Assembly: GCF_000720425.1 (NCBI RefSeq)
Contig: NZ_JOAJ01000029.1
Location: forward strand, 1 to 7,125
Length of the DNA stretch: 7,125 nt
Source of the DNA: Nocardia rhamnosiphila NBRC 108938
GTDB taxonomy: Bacteria; Actinomycetota; Actinomycetes; Mycobacteriales; Mycobacteriaceae
Reading direction: 5' to 3'
Of this stretch, positions 1-7,125 are shown one piece after another; the first letter of the stretch is position 1, and every line of letters begins with the position of its first letter. The position numbers and the translations under genes were made by a program. The notes beneath the pieces were generated by a model. The model was not told the origin of the DNA. It searched no databases and saw only the letters and a list, made by a program, of their open reading frames with translations.

Positions 1-1
1 G

Positions 2-415
2 TTCGATGTTGCGGAGCGGATGTATCGCACGGGTGACCTGGTGCGGTGGACTGCCGCGGGTGAGTTGGAGTATCTGGGTCGTACCGATTTCCAGGTGAAG
101 TTGCGTGGTCTGCGCATCGAACTCGGCGAAATCGAATCCGCGCTGACCGAGGTCGACGCGGTCGCGCAGGCCGTGGTCGTGCTCCGTGGTGACGCGCGCA
201 CCGGGGATCAGCTGGTCGGCTATGTGGTGCCGGCCGCCGGCGCCGCGGTCGAGACCGACGCGCTGCGCGCCGCCCTGTCGGGCCGGTTGCCGTCGTACAT
301 GGTGCCGGCCGCTTTCGTCGTGCTCGACGCCTTCCCGCTGAACGCCAGCGGCAAGCTCGATCGCCGGGCGCTGCCCGAACCGGTCTTCGCGGCCCGGGCG
401 TTCCGGGCGCCGTCC
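2..415 (+). other. Adenylation domain 1, C-terminal part (A7-A10)
   Basis: The window opens just before A7 (YRTGDL, 23-40). A8, [11 protein letters not shown], starts at 77; A9, LPSYMVP, at 287; and A10, [11 protein letters not shown], at 341, with the conserved catalytic lysine encoded at 353-355. In this family the A10 lysine contacts the substrate carboxylate and ATP during aminoacyl-AMP formation. The substrate-selecting pocket lies upstream of the window, so specificity cannot be read. Codon usage changes abruptly at about 112. Confidence 0.93.
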
Positions 416-3058
416 ACCCCGATCGAGGAGATCGTGGCGGCGACCTTCGCCGAGGTACTGGGCGTGGAGCGCGTCGGTGCGGACGACGACTTCTTCGAGC
501 TGGGCGGTAACTCCCTGATCGGTATGCAGGTGGCGGCCCGGATCGGCGCGGCCCTCGGTACCCAGGTGGCGGTCCGCGCGCTGTTCGAGGCGCCGACCGT
601 GGCCGCCCTCGCCCTCCGGGTGGAGGAGGCCGGTGGCCGGTCCCGGCCGGAGCTGGTGGCCGGGCCGCGGCCGGAACTGGTGCCGCTGTCCTACGCGCAG
701 CAGCGCATGTGGTTCCTGAACCAGTACGACACCTCCTCGGCGGCCTACAACCTGCCGATGGCGATCCGCCTCACCGGTGATCTTGAGGTGGCGGCCTTGC
801 GCGCGGCGCTCGGCGATGTGGTGGCCCGGCACGAATCGCTGCGGACCCGGTACCCGGAGCAGGGTGGCCGACCGGTGCAGCAGATCCTGCCGGCCGACCG
901 GGCCGTACCGGCCCTGGAGCCGGAGCGGGTGTCCGCGGACGAGGTGGTGGCCGAGGTCGTCGAGTTCGCGGCGACCGGTTTCGACGTGGCCGCCGCCGTG
1001 CCGGTGCGGGTCCGTCTCTTCGCCGTCTCGCCCCGGGAATTCGTCCTGGTCGTGGTGCTGCACCACATCGCCGGTGACGGTTTCTCGCTGGCGCCGCTGG
1101 CCCGGGATGTGATGACCGCGTACGCGGCGCGTGTTCAGGGCGAGCTGCCGGGCTGGGCGCCGCTACAGGTCCAGTACGCCGACTACACGCTGTGGCAGCG
1201 GCAGGTGCTGGGCGCCGAGGACGACCCGGACGCCCCGATGGCCCGCCAGATCGCGTTCTGGCAGGACACCCTCGCGGACCTGCCCGACGAAGTGGTGCTG
1301 CCCACCGACCGCCCGCGTCCCGCGGTGGCGTCGCTGCGCGGCGCGCGGGTGCACGGCGAGCTGGATGCCGAGCTGGTGCGGGATCTGAACGCGCTGGCCC
1401 GTGCCCGCGGCGCGTCGATGTTCATGGTGCTGCACGCCGGATTGGCGGCGTTGCTGGCGCGGTTGTCCGGTAGCGACGACATCGCGATCGGTACGCCGAT
1501 CGCGGGTCGTGGTGAGCAGGCGCTCGACGATCTGGTCGGCATGTTCGTCAATACGCTGGTGCTGCGGACCGCGGTCGGGTCGGGCGAAACCTTCGCCGAT
1601 CTGGTGGATCGGGCCCGCCGGACGGACCTGGACGCGTTCGGCAATGCCGATGTGCCGTTCGAGCGGCTGGTGGATCTGCTGGCGCCCGAACGTTCGCAGG
1701 CGCGGAACCCGTTGTTCCAGGTGGCGCTGTCATTCCAGAACCAGGAGGCGCCGGCGCTGGACCTGGCCGGGCTGACCGTCGCCGGGGTGGAGATCGCCGA
1801 CGATGTGGCGCGCTTCGACCTCCAGTTCTCACTGGCCGAAAACGGTTCGGGTGGTATGGAACTGGTGTTGAACTACGCCACCGAACTGTTCGACGAAGCC
1901 ACCGCGGCCACCATGATCACCCGGTTCCGGCGGTTGCTGGCGGCGGTCGCCGCCGACCCGGACGCGGTACTGGGTGATCTCGAACTGCTCGAGCCGAGCG
2001 AACGCCGGGAGGTCCTGGCCCGCACGGGTGGTCCCGCGGTCCCCGCGTCGACGTTGCCGGAGTTGCTGGCGGCGGCGGTGGCGGTGGATCCGTCGGCGCC
2101 GGCGGTGGTGTTCGAGGGTGTCCGGTACTCCTACGCCGAGTTCGACGAGCGGTCGAACCAGTTGGCGCAGGTGCTGATCGAGCGGTGCCTGGGTGCCGAG
2201 GATCTGGTGGCGGTGGCGGTGCCGCGGTCGGCGGATTCGGTGCTGGCGGAGTGGGCTGTCACCAAGTCGGGTGCGGCGTTCCTGCCGATCGATCCGAGCT
2301 ATCCGGCGGACCGTATCGCGCATATGTTGACCGATTCGGGTGCGCCGGTGGGTATCACGGTGTCGTCGGTGCGGGCGGATCTGCCGGATTCGGTGGATTG
2401 GCTGGTGCTCGACGAGTTGGCTCTGGACACGTATCCGGCCGATCCGATCACCGATGCCGATCGGGTGTGGCCGTTGACCCCGGCGAATACCGCCTATGTC
2501 ATCTACACCTCCGGTTCGACCGGTCTGCCCAAGGGCGTTGTCGTCAGCCACGCCGGTTTGGCGAACTTCAGTGCCGAACAGGTCGAGCGGTATCGCCTCG
2601 ATGCGAACTCGCGGGCGTTGGCTTTCGCGTCCCCGAGCTTCGATGCCTCGATCCTCGAACTCTTGCTGGCGGTGGGTTCGGCCGGTGCGCTGGTCGTGGT
2701 GCCGACCGGTACCTACGGTGGTGCCGAACTGGGTGAGCTGATCGCCCGCGAAGGTGTCACGGTCGGCTTGATCACACCGTCCGTCCTCGGCTCACTGGAT
2801 GCCGCGGATCTCGCCGGTATGGAAGTGATCATCGCCGGTGGTGAGGCCATCTCGGCGGACCTGATGGCGAAGTGGTCGACCACGCCGGAAGGCGGAGTAC
2901 AGCGTCGCTTCCACAATGCCTACGGTCCGACCGAGGCGACGGTGGCCACGAATATCAGTGGTGTGCTGCGTGCCGGTGATCGGGTCACGATCGGTGGTCC
3001 GGTGTGTATGTCGGCGGTATCCAGCTGGCCCGCGGCTACCACGCGCGGCCCGGCCTGA
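2..3058 (+). CDS. Non-ribosomal peptide synthetase, first fragment (A'-T-C-A'), open at 5' end and ended by a frameshift
   Basis: Part of a multimodular NRPS, a cytosolic megaenzyme that builds peptides on phosphopantetheinyl carriers. The frame is open from the window edge, so the true start lies upstream; the ATG at 20-22 is internal, since it directly precedes the A7 motif YRTGDL. Numbering from that ATG, the domains are: end of A domain 1 (residues 1-118; A8 at 20-39, A9 from 90, A10 lysine K112); carrier T1 (about 133-200, phosphopantetheine serine S165 in LGGNSL); LCL condensation domain (about 222-660, HHIAGDG at 348-354); and A domain 2 from about 679 (A3 [11 protein letters not shown] from 829, A5 NAYGPTE 966-972). 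After IGGPV the homology stops. The last 17 codons read an unrelated sequence to TGA at 3056-3058, while the A-domain homology resumes in another frame at 3007. The C-terminus is therefore a frameshift product, and the gene is really continuous with the fragment beginning at 3004. NRPS identity is certain; the peptide product is unknown. Confidence 0.95.
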   Translation, partial: FDVAERMYRTGDLVRWTAAGELEYLGRTDFQVKLRGLRIELGEIESALTEVDAVAQAVVVLRGDARTGDQLVGYVVPAAGAAVETDALRAALSGRLPSYMVPAAFVVLDAFPLNASGKLDRRALPEPVFAARAFRAPSTPIEEIVAATFAEVLGVERVGADDDFFELGGNSLIGMQVAARIGAALGTQVAVRALFEAPTVAALALRVEEAGGRSRPELVAGPRPELVPLSYAQQRMWFLNQYDTSSAAYNLPMAIRLTGDLEVAALRAALGDVVARHESLRTRYPEQGGRPVQQILPADRAVPALEPERVSADEVVAEVVEFAATGFDVAAAVPVRVRLFAVSPREFVLVVVLHHIAGDGFSLAPLARDVMTAYAARVQGELPGWAPLQVQYADYTLWQRQVLGAEDDPDAPMARQIAFWQDTLADLPDEVVLPTDRPRPAVASLRGARVHGELDAELVRDLNALARARGASMFMVLHAGLAALLARLSGSDDIAIGTPIAGRGEQALDDLVGMFVNTLVLRTAVGSGETFADLVDRARRTDLDAFGNADVPFERLVDLLAPERSQARNPLFQVALSFQNQEAPALDLAGLTVAGVEIADDVARFDLQFSLAENGSGGMELVLNYATELFDEATAATMITRFRRLLAAVAADPDAVLGDLELLEPSERREVLARTGGPAVPASTLPELLAAAVAVDPSAPAVVFEGVRYSYAEFDERSNQLAQVLIERCLGAEDLVAVAVPRSADSVLAEWAVTKSGAAFLPIDPSYPADRIAHMLTDSGAPVGITVSSVRADLPDSVDWLVLDELALDTYPADPITDADRVWPLTPANTAYVIYTSGSTGLPKGVVVSHAGLANFSAEQVERYRLDANSRALAFASPSFDASILELLLAVGSAGALVVVPTGTYGGAELGELIAREGVTVGLITPSVLGSLDAADLAGMEVIIAGGEAISADLMAKWSTTPEGGVQRRFHNAYGPTEATVATNISGVLRAGDRVTIGGPVCMSAVSSWPAATTRGPA
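415..625 (+). other. Peptidyl carrier domain T1 (PCP)
   Basis: The core motif [11 protein letters not shown] lies at 485-517, and the serine at 512-514 is the expected attachment site for 4'-phosphopantetheine. The motif has Asn before the serine, where carriers feeding ordinary C domains often have His (GGHSL). It lacks the Asp of GGDSI seen in T2. That fits with the next domain being a condensation domain and not an epimerase. A short linker with a duplicated RPELV element (about 645-682) joins it to the C domain. Confidence 0.93.
683..2010 (+). other. Condensation domain, LCL type
   Basis: All seven C motifs can be followed in order: C1 [12 protein letters not shown] (683), C2 RHESLRTRY (827), C3 HHIAGDG (1061-1081, second His catalytic), C4 [10 protein letters not shown] (1175), C5 [10 protein letters not shown] (1481), C6 GMFVNT (1538) and C7 [10 protein letters not shown] (1706). 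The form of C1 and C3 and the long [14 protein letters not shown] segment match C domains that join two L-configured residues; this subtype call rests on remembered family consensus. It would condense the residue on T1 with the one loaded on T2. Confidence 0.9.
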
Positions 3059-3480
3059 CCGCCGAGCGGTTCGTCGCTGATCCGTTCGGCGAACCCGGGT
3101 CACGGCTCTACCGCACGGGTGATGTGGTGCGCTGGCGTCGTGACGCCGCGGGCGATCCCGTGGTGGAGTATGTGGGTCGTAACGACTTCCAGGTCAAGGT
3201 CCGTGGTTTCCGTATCGAGCTGGGTGAGATCGACGCGGCGCTGACCGCGCACGACACCGTGGATTTCGCTGTCACCACAGGGCACAAGAACACCGCCGGT
3301 GCGGTCTCGCTCGTGTCCTACGTGGTGGCGGCCCCCGGTGCCGCGGTGGATGTCACGGCGCTGACCGGGTATGTCGCCGAGCGGCTGCCCGACTACATGG
3401 TGCCGGCCGCCGTCATGGTCATCGACCGGATCCCGCTGACCCCCGCCGGAAAGCTGGACCGCAAGGCGCTGCCCGAACCG
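2054..3480 (+). other. Adenylation domain 2, interrupted by an out-of-frame deletion
   Basis: A1 ([13 protein letters not shown], 2129), A2 ([16 protein letters not shown], 2267), A3 ([11 protein letters not shown], 2504), A4 (FDAS, 2639) and A5 (NAYGPTE, 2915) are read in phase 2. The A6 remnant (3007), A7 (3109), A8 (3175), A9 (3385) and A10 with lysine at 3451-3453 are read in phase 1. The segment from after GGPV to the GEL of A6 is missing. By hand alignment to GrsA, the eight pocket residues read D, A, L, L, I, A, A, V, then A at 331 and the A10 lysine: DALLIAAVAK. This code is hydrophobic and resembles published codes for aromatic residues more than those for charged or small ones, but I cannot assign a substrate. 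As sequenced, the domain cannot be made as one functional polypeptide. Confidence 0.9.
2996..3010 (+). other. Frameshift/deletion junction within A domain 2
   Basis: Phase 2 reads I-G-G-P-V with GTG at 3002-3004. Phase 1 reads [11 protein letters not shown] from TAT at 3007. Two bases (TG, 3005-3006) are left over between the frames; they would fit as the end of the Leu codon (NTG) of the usual GEL-YVGG. In related A domains about two dozen residues separate GGPV from YVGG, so a loss of roughly 65-80 bases is expected. The frame change requires the missing length to be one more than a multiple of three. The short GTGTG run could have served as microhomology, or the whole event could be a misassembly. 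Size and cause are inferred; the frame switch and the missing residues are seen directly. Confidence 0.85.
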
Positions 3481-6400
3481 GTGTTCCAGGCGCGTACCGC
3501 CTTCCGCGGGCCGCGTACCCCGGTCGAGCAGATCATCGCGGAGGTCTTCGCCGAGGTTCTGGGCGTGGACCGGGTGGGTGTGGACGATTCGTTCTTCGCC
3601 CTCGGCGGCGACAGCATCGTGTCCATTCAGCTGGTGTCCCGCGCGAAGGCCCGCGGCGTGGTGTTCAGCCCGCGGCACGTCTTCGAACAGCGGACGGTGG
3701 CCGGGCTGGCCGCTGTCGCCGAATCCGCGGACGCCGACAGTGTGACGCGTACGCTCGTCGAGCTGCCGGGTGGCGGCGTCGGCACCATGCCGCTGACGCC
3801 GATCGTGCGGTTCATGGCGGAACGGCCCGGTTCCTTCGGGCGTTTCCACCAGCTCATCACCCTGGACCTCCCGGTGGGCATCGACCGGGAGACCATTGCC
3901 GCGGTGGTGGGTCCGGTGGTCGACCGGCACGATATGTTGCGGTCGCGGCTGTACGCCGCCGACGGCGACTGGATCGTGGAAACGGGCGCACCGGGCAGCG
4001 TCGATGTGGACGCGCTGATCGACCACACCGTGTTCGACGGCGCCCTCACCGGCCCCGAATTGTCCGAGATCGCCACGGCCGCAGTCGATTCCGCACTCGA
4101 TCGACTCGACCCCGAGCGCGGTGTGGTGGTCCGGTTCGTCTGGCTGGAACCCGATACCGGTGCGCGGGCCGGCCACCTGGTGGTCATCGTGCACCACCTC
4201 GCGGTCGACGGCGTGTCGTGGCGTGTCCTGGTGCCCGACCTGGTGTTGTCCGCGGTCGCGCGCAGCGCCGGCCAGCTCCCCGAACTGCCCGCGCCGGTCA
4301 CCTCCATGCGGACCTGGGCGCATGCGCTCGAGCGGAACGCGCACAGCGCGGAGCGGCTCGCGGAACTGGAGTACTGGCGCACCGTTGCCGGCACCGCCGA
4401 TCCGCTGCTCACCGAACGCCGGATGGATCCCGCGGTCGATACCGCCGGAGTCGTCGCGGTACATGCGGTGCAGGTATCGCCGGAGGTCACCCAGACCCTG
4501 CTCACCACTGTTCCGGCGCTGTTCCACGGCGGTGTGAACGACGGTCTGCTCACCGCGCTCGTCCTGGCGACCGCCGCCTGGCGGGCGCGGCGCGCGCCCG
4601 GCGTCGCGCTGGACGATCCGCTGCTGATCCGGCTCGAGGGTCACGGCCGTGAGGAAGAGATCGTGCCCGGTGCCGATCTGTCCCGCACGGTCGGCTGGTT
4701 CACCGCGCTCTTCCCGGTCCGCTTCGAGCCGGCCGGTATCGATATCGAGGCCGCCCTCGCGGGCGAGCCGGAACTGGGCGCCGCGCTCAAGCGGGTCAAG
4801 GAGCAATTGCTCGCGGTCCCGGACAAGGGTGTCGGTTACGGCCTGCTGCGGTACATGAATTCCGACACCGCCGCCGAATTCCCGCGGGATATGCCGGGCC
4901 AGGTGAACTTCAACTACCTGGGTCGCGTCGGCGCCGGCGAGATTCCCGAAGAGATGCACGGCTTCGGCTGGCTCCCGGCGGCCGATCTGGCCGTGGACGT
5001 CGGTTACGACGCGGATATGCCGGCCATGGCGCTGCTGGATATCAACGCCGTCGTCGTCGGCGATACGTTGACCGCGCGCATCGGCTATCCGTCCACCCTG
5101 CTGTCGGCGGACGAGGCCCGCGAATTCGGGGACCTGTGGGTGCGGGCACTGGAAGCGGTGGCCCGCCATGCCGATTCCGCGGACGCGGGCGGCCATACAC
5201 CGTCGGACTTCCCGTTGGTCACGGTGTCGCAGCCGGCTGTCGAGGAGATCGAACAGCGGTTCCCGAGGCAGGTCGCCGATCTGTGGCCGCTGTCCTCGTT
5301 GCAGGCCGGCATGCTGTTCCACGCGCAGCTCGCCGCCACCTCGGTGGATGTGTACACCGCGCAGGCGGTGCTCACACTGACCGGCCGGGTGGACGCCGAA
5401 CGGCTGCGGGCGGCCGCCCAGGCCCTGGTGGATCGTTACGAGAACCTGCGTACGGTGTTCGTCACCGACCGTGCGGGCAACTCGGTGCAGGTCGTGCTCG
5501 ACGAGGTGCCGGTCGACTGGACCGAGCACGATCGCAGCGCGACCGGCACGGCCGTCGATCTCGTCGACGCCGACCGGCTGCGGCGCTTCGATCTCGCCGA
5601 ACCGCGGCTGATCAGGTTCACCCTGATCAAGACCGGAGCCGACAGCTGGCAGTTCGTGGTGTCCAACCACCACATCGTGCTCGACGGCTGGTCCATGCCG
5701 CTGCTCATGCAGGATCTGCTGACGCTGTACGCGGTACGCGCCGACGGCACCGTACTGCCCGCGGCCCGCTCCTACCGGCACTTCCTGGACTGGGTCGGCC
5801 GGCAGGATCATCCCGCGTCGCTGGCGGCATGGGCCGGGGCGCTGGCCGGGGTGAGCGAGCCGACCCTGCTCAGCCGTCCGGAAACCGGCGGCGGCGATTC
5901 CGCGCACGAGATCGAGGCCCTGTCCGGCGAATACGCCTTCGAGCTGGACGCCGCGGCGACGGCACGGATCACCGCGCTGGCCGCCGAACTCGGCATCACC
6001 GCCAACACGGTGCTGCAGGTGGCGTGGGCGGTACTGCTCGGCCGCATCACCGGCCGCGACGATGTGCTGTTCGGCGCCACCGTCTCCGGCCGCCCACCGC
6101 AGCTGGCCGGGGTGGAGACCATGGTCGGGTTGTTCATCAACACCGTTCCGGTGCGGGTGCGGTTCGGTCAGGACGAACCCGCGCGCGAACTGCTCACCCG
6201 AACCCAGGGTGAACAGGCTGATCTGCTGGATCACCACTATGTGGGTCTGGCGGATATCCAGGGCGCGGCGGGAATGGCGACCCTGTTCGACACCCTGCTG
6301 GTGTTCGAGTCGTATCCGGTGGATGCCGAGGGTATCCAGGCGCAGGCCACCGATATCGACGGGATGGCGGTGACCGGATTGAGCGCGGTCGACGCCACCC

Positions 6401-7125
6401 ACTATCCGCTGAGCCTGATCGCCGCACTGGGCAGCACGCTGCGGATTCGGGCCGGCTATCAGCAGGACATGTTCGCCGAAGCCGATGTGCGACGGATCGC
6501 CGACCGGCTGGTGCGGGTGCTCACCGCCCTCACCGAGGCCCCCGACCGGCGGATCGGTGAAATCGAACTGCTGGACAGCGGGGAACGCGACCAGGTGCTG
6601 CGCGGGTGGAACGACACCACGCACACCGTCGACGCCACCGCCACGCTGGCTTCGATGTTCTACGCGCAGAGCATCCGTACCCCGGACGCGCCCGCGCTGA
6701 CCTTCGGGGCGGAGACCCTGTCCTACGCCGATTTCACGGCGCGGGTGAATCTGCTCGCCCGGTGGCTGATCGCCCGCGGTGTGGGTCCGGAGTCGTATGT
6801 GGCCCTGGGTATGCGGCGTTCGATCGATCTGGTGGTCGGTATGTACGCGGTCACCGTCGCCGGTGGCGCCTACGTACCGCTGGATCCGGATCATCCGGCC
6901 GAGCGCACCGAGTACATCCTCGCCACCGCCGACCCGATCTGCGTGCTCACCTCCGGCGACGATCTGCCGACCGATACCGCCCAGGTACGGATCGACAGGC
7001 TGGACCTGGGCGCGTACGCGGATACGCCGGTCACGGATGCGGATCGTCGTGCGCCGTTGCGTCCGTCGAATACGGCGTATGTGATTTTCACGTCGGGTTC
7101 GACGGGTCGTCCGAAGGGTGTGGCG
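3004..7125 (+). CDS. Non-ribosomal peptide synthetase, second fragment (A'-T-E-C-A'), continues past the 3' end
   Basis: This is the continuation of the same NRPS in a different frame, with no stop codon to the window edge. An in-frame TGA at 2977-2979 makes GTG 3004 the first possible initiator. It sits inside the A6 motif and has no convincing ribosome binding site, so I take it as a fragment boundary and not a real start. Numbering from that GTG: A6 remnant [11 protein letters not shown] (2-12), A7 YRTGDVVRW (36-44), A8 [11 protein letters not shown] (from 58), A9 LPDYMVP (from 128), A10 lysine K150; carrier T2 with LGGDSI (serine 204); epimerization domain (about 263-720); DCL condensation domain (about 758-1195); and A domain 3 (from about 1213, A1 LSYADF at 1239, A3 [11 protein letters not shown] at 1362), cut by the window. 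All visible catalytic motifs are intact. If the break at 3005 is real, this part would be made only by internal initiation, and both halves of A domain 2 would be non-functional. If it is an assembly error, the two CDS are one gene. Confidence 0.93.
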   Translation, partial: MYVGGIQLARGYHARPGLTAERFVADPFGEPGSRLYRTGDVVRWRRDAAGDPVVEYVGRNDFQVKVRGFRIELGEIDAALTAHDTVDFAVTTGHKNTAGAVSLVSYVVAAPGAAVDVTALTGYVAERLPDYMVPAAVMVIDRIPLTPAGKLDRKALPEPVFQARTAFRGPRTPVEQIIAEVFAEVLGVDRVGVDDSFFALGGDSIVSIQLVSRAKARGVVFSPRHVFEQRTVAGLAAVAESADADSVTRTLVELPGGGVGTMPLTPIVRFMAERPGSFGRFHQLITLDLPVGIDRETIAAVVGPVVDRHDMLRSRLYAADGDWIVETGAPGSVDVDALIDHTVFDGALTGPELSEIATAAVDSALDRLDPERGVVVRFVWLEPDTGARAGHLVVIVHHLAVDGVSWRVLVPDLVLSAVARSAGQLPELPAPVTSMRTWAHALERNAHSAERLAELEYWRTVAGTADPLLTERRMDPAVDTAGVVAVHAVQVSPEVTQTLLTTVPALFHGGVNDGLLTALVLATAAWRARRAPGVALDDPLLIRLEGHGREEEIVPGADLSRTVGWFTALFPVRFEPAGIDIEAALAGEPELGAALKRVKEQLLAVPDKGVGYGLLRYMNSDTAAEFPRDMPGQVNFNYLGRVGAGEIPEEMHGFGWLPAADLAVDVGYDADMPAMALLDINAVVVGDTLTARIGYPSTLLSADEAREFGDLWVRALEAVARHADSADAGGHTPSDFPLVTVSQPAVEEIEQRFPRQVADLWPLSSLQAGMLFHAQLAATSVDVYTAQAVLTLTGRVDAERLRAAAQALVDRYENLRTVFVTDRAGNSVQVVLDEVPVDWTEHDRSATGTAVDLVDADRLRRFDLAEPRLIRFTLIKTGADSWQFVVSNHHIVLDGWSMPLLMQDLLTLYAVRADGTVLPAARSYRHFLDWVGRQDHPASLAAWAGALAGVSEPTLLSRPETGGGDSAHEIEALSGEYAFELDAAATARITALAAELGITANTVLQVAWAVLLGRITGRDDVLFGATVSGRPPQLAGVETMVGLFINTVPVRVRFGQDEPARELLTRTQGEQADLLDHHYVGLADIQGAAGMATLFDTLLVFESYPVDAEGIQAQATDIDGMAVTGLSAVDATHYPLSLIAALGSTLRIRAGYQQDMFAEADVRRIADRLVRVLTALTEAPDRRIGEIELLDSGERDQVLRGWNDTTHTVDATATLASMFYAQSIRTPDAPALTFGAETLSYADFTARVNLLARWLIARGVGPESYVALGMRRSIDLVVGMYAVTVAGGAYVPLDPDHPAERTEYILATADPICVLTSGDDLPTDTAQVRIDRLDLGAYADTPVTDADRRAPLRPSNTAYVIFTSGSTGRPKGVA
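3505..3730 (+). other. Peptidyl carrier domain T2, epimerase-associated type
   Basis: The core [12 protein letters not shown] lies at 3583-3618, with the phosphopantetheine serine at 3613-3615. The GGDSI form is typical of carriers followed by an epimerization domain, and an E domain follows here. This differs from GGNSL in T1, so carrier type and downstream partner agree in both modules. Confidence 0.93.
3790..5190 (+). other. Epimerization domain (E)
   Basis: It converts the L-aminoacyl or peptidyl residue on T2 to an L/D mixture, from which the next C domain takes the D form. Diagnostic motifs are in order: PLTPIVRFM (3790), [10 protein letters not shown] (4192-4221, second His catalytic at 4195-4197), EGHGREE (4636; the Glu is the second conserved catalytic residue of the family), RTVGWFT (4684), [13 protein letters not shown] (4816) and FNYLGRV (4909). 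The spacing and length (about 460 residues) are normal for the family. Nothing indicates inactivation. Its presence predicts a D residue at this position of the peptide. Confidence 0.95.
5275..6590 (+). other. Condensation domain, DCL type
   Basis: Motifs: [13 protein letters not shown] (5284), RYENLRTVF (5434), [11 protein letters not shown] (5668-5700, catalytic second His at 5671-5673), SYRHFLDW in the C4 position (5770), [12 protein letters not shown] (6061), VGLFINT (6124) and [12 protein letters not shown] (6283). The PLSxLQxGMLFH opening, DGWSMP and the LFDTLLVFE ending mark the subtype that accepts a D-configured donor, as expected directly after an E domain. The C2 motif has Tyr in place of the usual His of RHxxLR, while the active-site HHxxxDG is complete. 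Confidence 0.92.
6640..7125 (+). other. Adenylation domain 3, N-terminal part (A1-A3), cut by window edge
   Basis: A1 [14 protein letters not shown] (6718), A2 [16 protein letters not shown] (6859) and the P-loop-like A3 [11 protein letters not shown] (7087-7119) are visible. The specificity pocket lies beyond the window, so the substrate is unknown. Codon usage shifts sharply at about 7020, from mostly C-ending to G- and T-ending codons. Confidence 0.92.

Noticed and set aside
645..685. Short tandem repeat encoding RPELV twice in the T1-C linker
   Set aside because: Linkers of this kind before actinobacterial C domains commonly carry such Pro/Arg-rich repeats; two imperfect copies are not notable.
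1829..2551. Minus-strand open frame of 240 codons opposite the end of the LCL domain and start of A domain 2
   Set aside because: This is the same antisense-register artefact, here against the phase-2 sense frame, and its translation is Arg/His-rich without a domain.
3004..3006. GTG as a genuine start codon of a separate downstream NRPS gene
   Set aside because: It lies within the A6 motif, and a protein starting there would begin with a useless partial A domain. No clear Shine-Dalgarno sequence precedes it, and natural NRPS subunits do not split at this point. It is only the first formal initiator after the stop at 2977.
2996..3010. Programmed ribosomal frameshifting joining the two frames
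   Set aside because: There is no slippery heptamer or obvious downstream structure, and a slip would not restore the roughly two dozen missing A-domain residues.
5136..6212. Plus-strand open frame of 358 codons in phase 3, overlapping the E and DCL domains
   Set aside because: The translation is Arg/Gly/Ala-rich low complexity, and the phase-1 frame covering the same bases encodes complete E and C domain motifs.
3100..6894. Very long open frame on the minus strand (1264 codons)
   Set aside because: It is in exact codon register with the sense NRPS frame. Such an antisense frame stays open wherever the sense gene lacks TTA, CTA and TCA codons, which are rare at high GC. It ends precisely at the sense Ser codon TCA at 3100-3102. 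Its translation is low-complexity (rich in R, H, G, Q) with no recognisable domain.

Overview
The window lies entirely inside the coding sequence of a large modular non-ribosomal peptide synthetase (NRPS) read on the + strand; both ends cut through adenylation (A) domains. High GC, a strong G/C preference at third codon positions and the domain and linker style (for example [16 protein letters not shown] at the start of the first C domain, and the EPVF linker after A10) suggest an actinobacterium, most likely of the Nocardia/Rhodococcus/Gordonia group. The genus is an inference.

Layout, left to right: C-terminal part of A domain 1 (A7-A10) - carrier T1 (GGNSL) - LCL-type condensation domain - A domain 2 (A1-A5, then a broken A6) | reading-frame break at about 3005 | rest of A domain 2 (A6 remnant, A7-A10) - carrier T2 (GGDSI) - epimerization (E) domain - DCL-type condensation domain - N-terminal part of A domain 3 (A1-A3), cut by the window edge. 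This covers the end of one module, a complete C-A-T-E module and the start of a third. The assembly line would join residue n to residue n+1, epimerize residue n+1 to the D form while it is bound to T2, and pass it through a D-selective C domain to residue n+2.

The main anomaly is at about 3005. The first reading frame (phase 2) runs from the window start to a TGA at 3056-3058. The second (phase 1) is open from a stop at 2977-2979 to the end of the window. Protein homology crosses from one frame to the other, but about two dozen residues normally found between the GGPV segment and the YVGG of A6 are absent. This looks like a small out-of-frame deletion inside A domain 2, or an assembly error in a repetitive NRPS gene. 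All other motifs on both sides are intact.

A second signal is a mosaic of codon usage. The A-domain cores use mainly G- and T-ending codons, while flanking C, E and linker regions use mainly C-ending codons. The changes are abrupt at about 112 (in A8 of A domain 1) and about 7020 (just before A3 of A domain 3), as expected if A-domain cores had been exchanged or homogenised by recombination.

I found no RNA genes, mobile elements, CRISPR arrays, promoters or terminators, and no intergenic space. The window looks like a fairly conventional NRPS; I see no evidence for an undescribed system.
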